A DNA stretch of 41,349 bases from Humidesulfovibrio sp. (GTDB taxonomy: Bacteria; Desulfobacterota; Desulfovibrionia; Desulfovibrionales; Desulfovibrionaceae): NCBI RefSeq assembly GCF_030689645.1, contig NZ_JAUYFU010000002.1:1-41349 (forward strand). The letters run 5' to 3'. Shown in pieces: positions 38,680 to 41,349 of the stretch (within the stretch, counting starts at the first letter, position 1; each line of letters starts with the position of its first letter). The notes beneath the pieces were generated by a model that made no database searches, was not told the DNA's origin, and saw nothing but the letters and a program-made list of their open reading frames with translations. The position numbers were made by a program, and so were the translations under genes.

Positions 38680-41349
38680 CTATTTCTCTCCCGCGCCGGG
38701 GGCGGTGATTTCTGCAATCATGCGGTTGACCGAGGAACGGACCTTGGCCGCGAAGTCGGACTCCATGCGCAACACCTCCGTCAACTCCGTGAAGGCCCAG
38801 CGGCCATAGGTGCCGAGGTTATTCACGCCCGGCACCCAGTACGTGTCCATGGTCGCCTTCTTGTCCTTGGCGTCCTCTGGCCGGTAGCCCTTCACCTCAA
38901 CCACCAGGTTGAGCAAATCCTCGCGTCCGTCATCCACCTTCACGATGAAATCCGGCAGGTAGCGGCGCATCTCCGAGCCGTAGCGGTAAGGCACCTCGAA
39001 GCCGAGATTGTGGTTCTTTACGTAGGCCTTCACTCGGGGGTGTTCCTCCACCACGCGGCAGAACTCGCCCTCCCAGTCGCTGTCGAGAATGGCCCAATTT
39101 ATGTGGCAAAGATTCGGACTCGTCTCCCACCGGAGCGTCTTGGTGGTGTTGAAGGCGACGTGCCGCGTGCTCCCGGTGGGGTTGTACGGGTCGAGCACGG
39201 CCTTGATGGGGCAGGCTCCCTCATGGGCGTTCGTAATCGCCCGCGTGATGCGCTCGCAGGCGATGTCAGCCAGCGCCTGATACATGAGCTGTGCCGGGAA
39301 GGTGCCGCCCTCGCATACAAGGCAGGTGTCGAGCCACTCCTTGGCGATGCGCTTGAGCTGGCCGAAGAGGTGAAGCTTCGGCTCCTCGTTCGGGTCGCGC
39401 CATTTGGTGTACAGCAGGCGCTGGGTGAGGTGGAACAGGAGTGTCGAGCGGCGCAGGTCGCCGGTGTGGACGAGATTGAGGTCCACGCCCTCGCCGATGA
39501 TGCCTTGCGTCCGCGTGCTGGTCGCGCCGACCTGTTCCGGCGTCAACTTGAGCACGGAGTCCGCGTTAAATTGCGCGGTGAGCCGCTCTTCCGGGAGCTC
39601 CACGCGGTACCCGGCGACGTTCGGGAAGCTGATTTCAAGGTGGTCGCGCTCTGGGCTCATGGCCTTCACGTGGATGGTCACGCGCGGCTTGAGCGGCTTC
39701 ACCGGTACGGACTGCGCAGTGAAGTCGAAGGGGATGCCAAGCACGTCGGCGTATTCGACGTTGAAGAGACCCTCGTCGTTCAAGTCGTAGGACTGGCGGC
39801 GAAGCGCGCGGCCAATGACCTGCTCGCATAAAAGCTGTGTGCCGAAGGCGCGGACGCCGAGCACGTGGGTGACGGTGCTCGCGTCCCAACCCTCGGTCAG
39901 CATGGACACGGAGACTACGCATCGGATGGAGCCGCCCAGGCGGTCCGGCTTGCCCACGGTGTTCATGACCTCACGCAAAAGGTCGTTGTCGGACAGGTTC
40001 TCGGCCTGGCGCGGGTCGCCCGTGCGCTCGATGATTTCTCGCCGGAAGCGCTCGATTTCATCAGCGGCCATTTTCCGAAAGTTGTCATCAAGGGCTTCGC
40101 CAGACTCAAGCTGTTCGCTGTCGATGAGCAGGGCGTGGGGCCGGGCCAGCGGGTTGCCGTGGTCGTCGAAGTTGCGGAAGAGCGGCAGACGCCCGTTTTC
40201 CAGTTCGGTTGTGCCGTCCTCGTTCTCGCGGAAGAAGCCGGATATGTAGTCGAAAACAAGCTTCGACGTAGAAGTGTTGTTGCAAACAACAATAAAGCAC
40301 GGGGGCACGTCAATTCCGGCCTCTTGCCAAAGCTCGAAGGTCTTCTTGTAATGCCCGTAGAGCGCCTCAAGGGCCGTCTGCAACTCTGGGGGGATGCTCA
40401 AGGGGTCAAGGCCCTTGGCCTTGCCGCGCCCCTTCTTGGGCATCTTCTTCCGGATGTGGGACCAGAGATTGCGGAACATGGGCATGTCCACGCCGGGGAT
40501 GTTGTCCGAGATGGGCACGCGCGGCAATTTGACGATGCCGCATTCAATGGCGTCCATGAGCGAGAAGTCACTCATAGTCCACGGGAACAGGGTGCCCTCG
40601 GCGTAGCCGGAGCCTTTCAGGAAGAAGGGTGTGGCGGATAGGTCGAAGACCTTGGTCACTCCGAGCTTGCGGTTGACGGCTTCAAGACCAGAAATCCAGA
40701 GCCGGGCGGCTTCCTTGTTCTGTTCGGCCTCTTGCTTCTCGTCGTCAGTGAGTTCCTCGTCCGGCTCGCCCGGCTTCTCGCGGTAGCAGTGGTGAGCTTC
40801 GTCATTGATGACAAGGATGTTCTTGAGCCCCATGAGGTCGGGCATCACGCGTTGAATCATCTGCCCTTCGGTCTCAAGCGTGGCCAGCTCGGGGCCACGC
40901 CCCTGAAGGAGCGACCGACCGCCTTTGGAGACCTCAAGACGCTCGCGGAGCTTGAAAGTGTGGAAGTTCGTGATGACGATTTTCGCCCGCTCCAAGTCTG
41001 CGAGCATGTCGGGGGGCACCAGCTCACGGCTCTGGTAGTAGCTGTCGGGGTCGTTCGGCTGGAGGACGCGGAGACGGTCCCGGATGGTGAGGCCGGGGGC
41101 GACAATCAGAAAGCCGCGCGTGAACCGCTTGCTACCGGGATGGCGAACTGCGTTCAGCGTCTGCCACGCAATGAGCATGGCCATGACCGTTGTCTTGCCC
41201 GCGCCTGTCGCAAGTTTCAGGGCGAGGCGTACAAGGTCAGGATTGCAGTCGGTGAGGTGTTTGCCGAACTTCTTGCCGTGGGGCACGTGCGGAGCGACTT
41301 CGGTCAGCCAGATTGCGGTTTCGATGGCTTCGACCTGGCAGAAGAAGGG
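38680..41349 (-). CDS. res: Type III-like restriction endonuclease subunit (Res), 5' end missing
   Basis: The frame is open to the right edge, so the start is outside; 889 residues are visible. They include PFFCQVEAIETAIWLTEVAP, then an SF2 helicase with Walker A LATGAGKTT (41211-41188), the DEAH box INDEAHHCY (near 40800), the SAT motif DLSATPFF, and a QVIGRALRR motif VI. The C-terminal end carries a PD-(D/E)xK nuclease: LPDFIVKV followed by LVVEVKGYR (near 38900). Res translocates or slides on DNA using ATP and cuts unmodified sites with Mod. Its stop is two bases before mod. The order res-mod is the reverse of classical EcoP1-type loci. The likely missing portion is short, since little precedes FFCQVEA in this family. 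Confidence 0.88.
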   Translation of the reverse strand, partial: PFFCQVEAIETAIWLTEVAPHVPHGKKFGKHLTDCNPDLVRLALKLATGAGKTTVMAMLIAWQTLNAVRHPGSKRFTRGFLIVAPGLTIRDRLRVLQPNDPDSYYQSRELVPPDMLADLERAKIVITNFHTFKLRERLEVSKGGRSLLQGRGPELATLETEGQMIQRVMPDLMGLKNILVINDEAHHCYREKPGEPDEELTDDEKQEAEQNKEAARLWISGLEAVNRKLGVTKVFDLSATPFFLKGSGYAEGTLFPWTMSDFSLMDAIECGIVKLPRVPISDNIPGVDMPMFRNLWSHIRKKMPKKGRGKAKGLDPLSIPPELQTALEALYGHYKKTFELWQEAGIDVPPCFIVVCNNTSTSKLVFDYISGFFRENEDGTTELENGRLPLFRNFDDHGNPLARPHALLIDSEQLESGEALDDNFRKMAADEIERFRREIIERTGDPRQAENLSDNDLLREVMNTVGKPDRLGGSIRCVVSVSMLTEGWDASTVTHVLGVRAFGTQLLCEQVIGRALRRQSYDLNDEGLFNVEYADVLGIPFDFTAQSVPVKPLKPRVTIHVKAMSPERDHLEISFPNVAGYRVELPEERLTAQFNADSVLKLTPEQVGATSTRTQGIIGEGVDLNLVHTGDLRRSTLLFHLTQRLLYTKWRDPNEEPKLHLFGQLKRIAKEWLDTCLVCEGGTFPAQLMYQALADIACERITRAITNAHEGACPIKAVLDPYNPTGSTRHVAFNTTKTLRWETSPNLCHINWAILDSDWEGEFCRVVEEHPRVKAYVKNHNLGFEVPYRYGSEMRRYLPDFIVKVDDGREDLLNLVVEVKGYRPEDAKDKKATMDTYWVPGVNNLGTYGRWAFTELTEVLRMESDFAAKVRSSVNRMIAEITAPGAGEK

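Noticed and set aside
27597-41349. Right attachment site of the island
   Set aside because: I looked for a second copy of the tRNA-Leu 3' end (TTCGGCACCA context) downstream and found none; the end must be beyond the window.
1-41349. CRISPR array, rRNA operon or insertion sequence
   Set aside because: No regularly spaced direct repeats with unique spacers, no rRNA-like sequence, and no transposase with terminal inverted repeats was found.

Overview
The window is GC-rich bacterial DNA, most likely from the chromosome of a sulfate-reducing deltaproteobacterium of the Desulfovibrio group. The main pointers are a Tat-exported periplasmic [NiFe] hydrogenase operon with its maturation protease and HypC, an LctP-type lactate permease, a cysteine synthase fused to a cysteinyl-tRNA-synthetase-like domain, and a HybA-like Tat iron-sulfur protein paired with a b-type cytochrome. 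No 16S gene is present, so this is inference from gene content.

Core region (1-27509). From the left: the end of an NtrC-type regulator; a small secreted adhesin-E-like protein; a minus-strand pair (CysK/CysRS-like fusion and a membrane protein); a DUF115 protein; a PAP2 phosphatase and a GT39 glycosyltransferase; a BON-domain lipoprotein; a Gfo/Idh/MocA oxidoreductase divergent from lpxB; a YccF membrane protein; a cold shock protein; infA with a TrpF-like protein that lacks the catalytic Cys; a GAF-HD-GYP protein; a MoaD/ThiF pair; lactate permease; a flavodoxin-family reductase with a thiamine-binding-type protein; the hydrogenase operon hynB-hynA-hynC-hypC; a secreted LprI-MliC double lysozyme-inhibitor-like protein; the HybA-like/cytochrome b pair; and citrate synthase. 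Clear intrinsic terminators close many of these units. One lies inside the hydrogenase operon.

Island (27510 to the right edge and beyond). A tRNA-Leu(CAG) gene is followed within about 120 bp by a low-GC tyrosine integrase, the usual left end of an integrated genomic island. The right end is not in the window. Behind the integrase come an unknown low-GC gene and a 0.94-kb non-coding stretch with helically phased repeats and a diverged 65-bp duplication. Next are a small unknown gene with a near-consensus sigma70 promoter, a second non-coding stretch with a long perfect-armed hairpin, and a second tyrosine recombinase translationally coupled to a small HTH-like gene.

The rest of the island is a tight four-gene minus-strand operon: a Type III-like restriction subunit (5' end off the window), an adenine methyltransferase with a low-GC central segment, a DUF429 protein, and an SF1 helicase carrying an N-terminal RelE/ParE-like domain. 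Junctions of +2, -4 and +6 nt argue that the four work together, probably as an anti-phage module that extends a Type III restriction-modification system.
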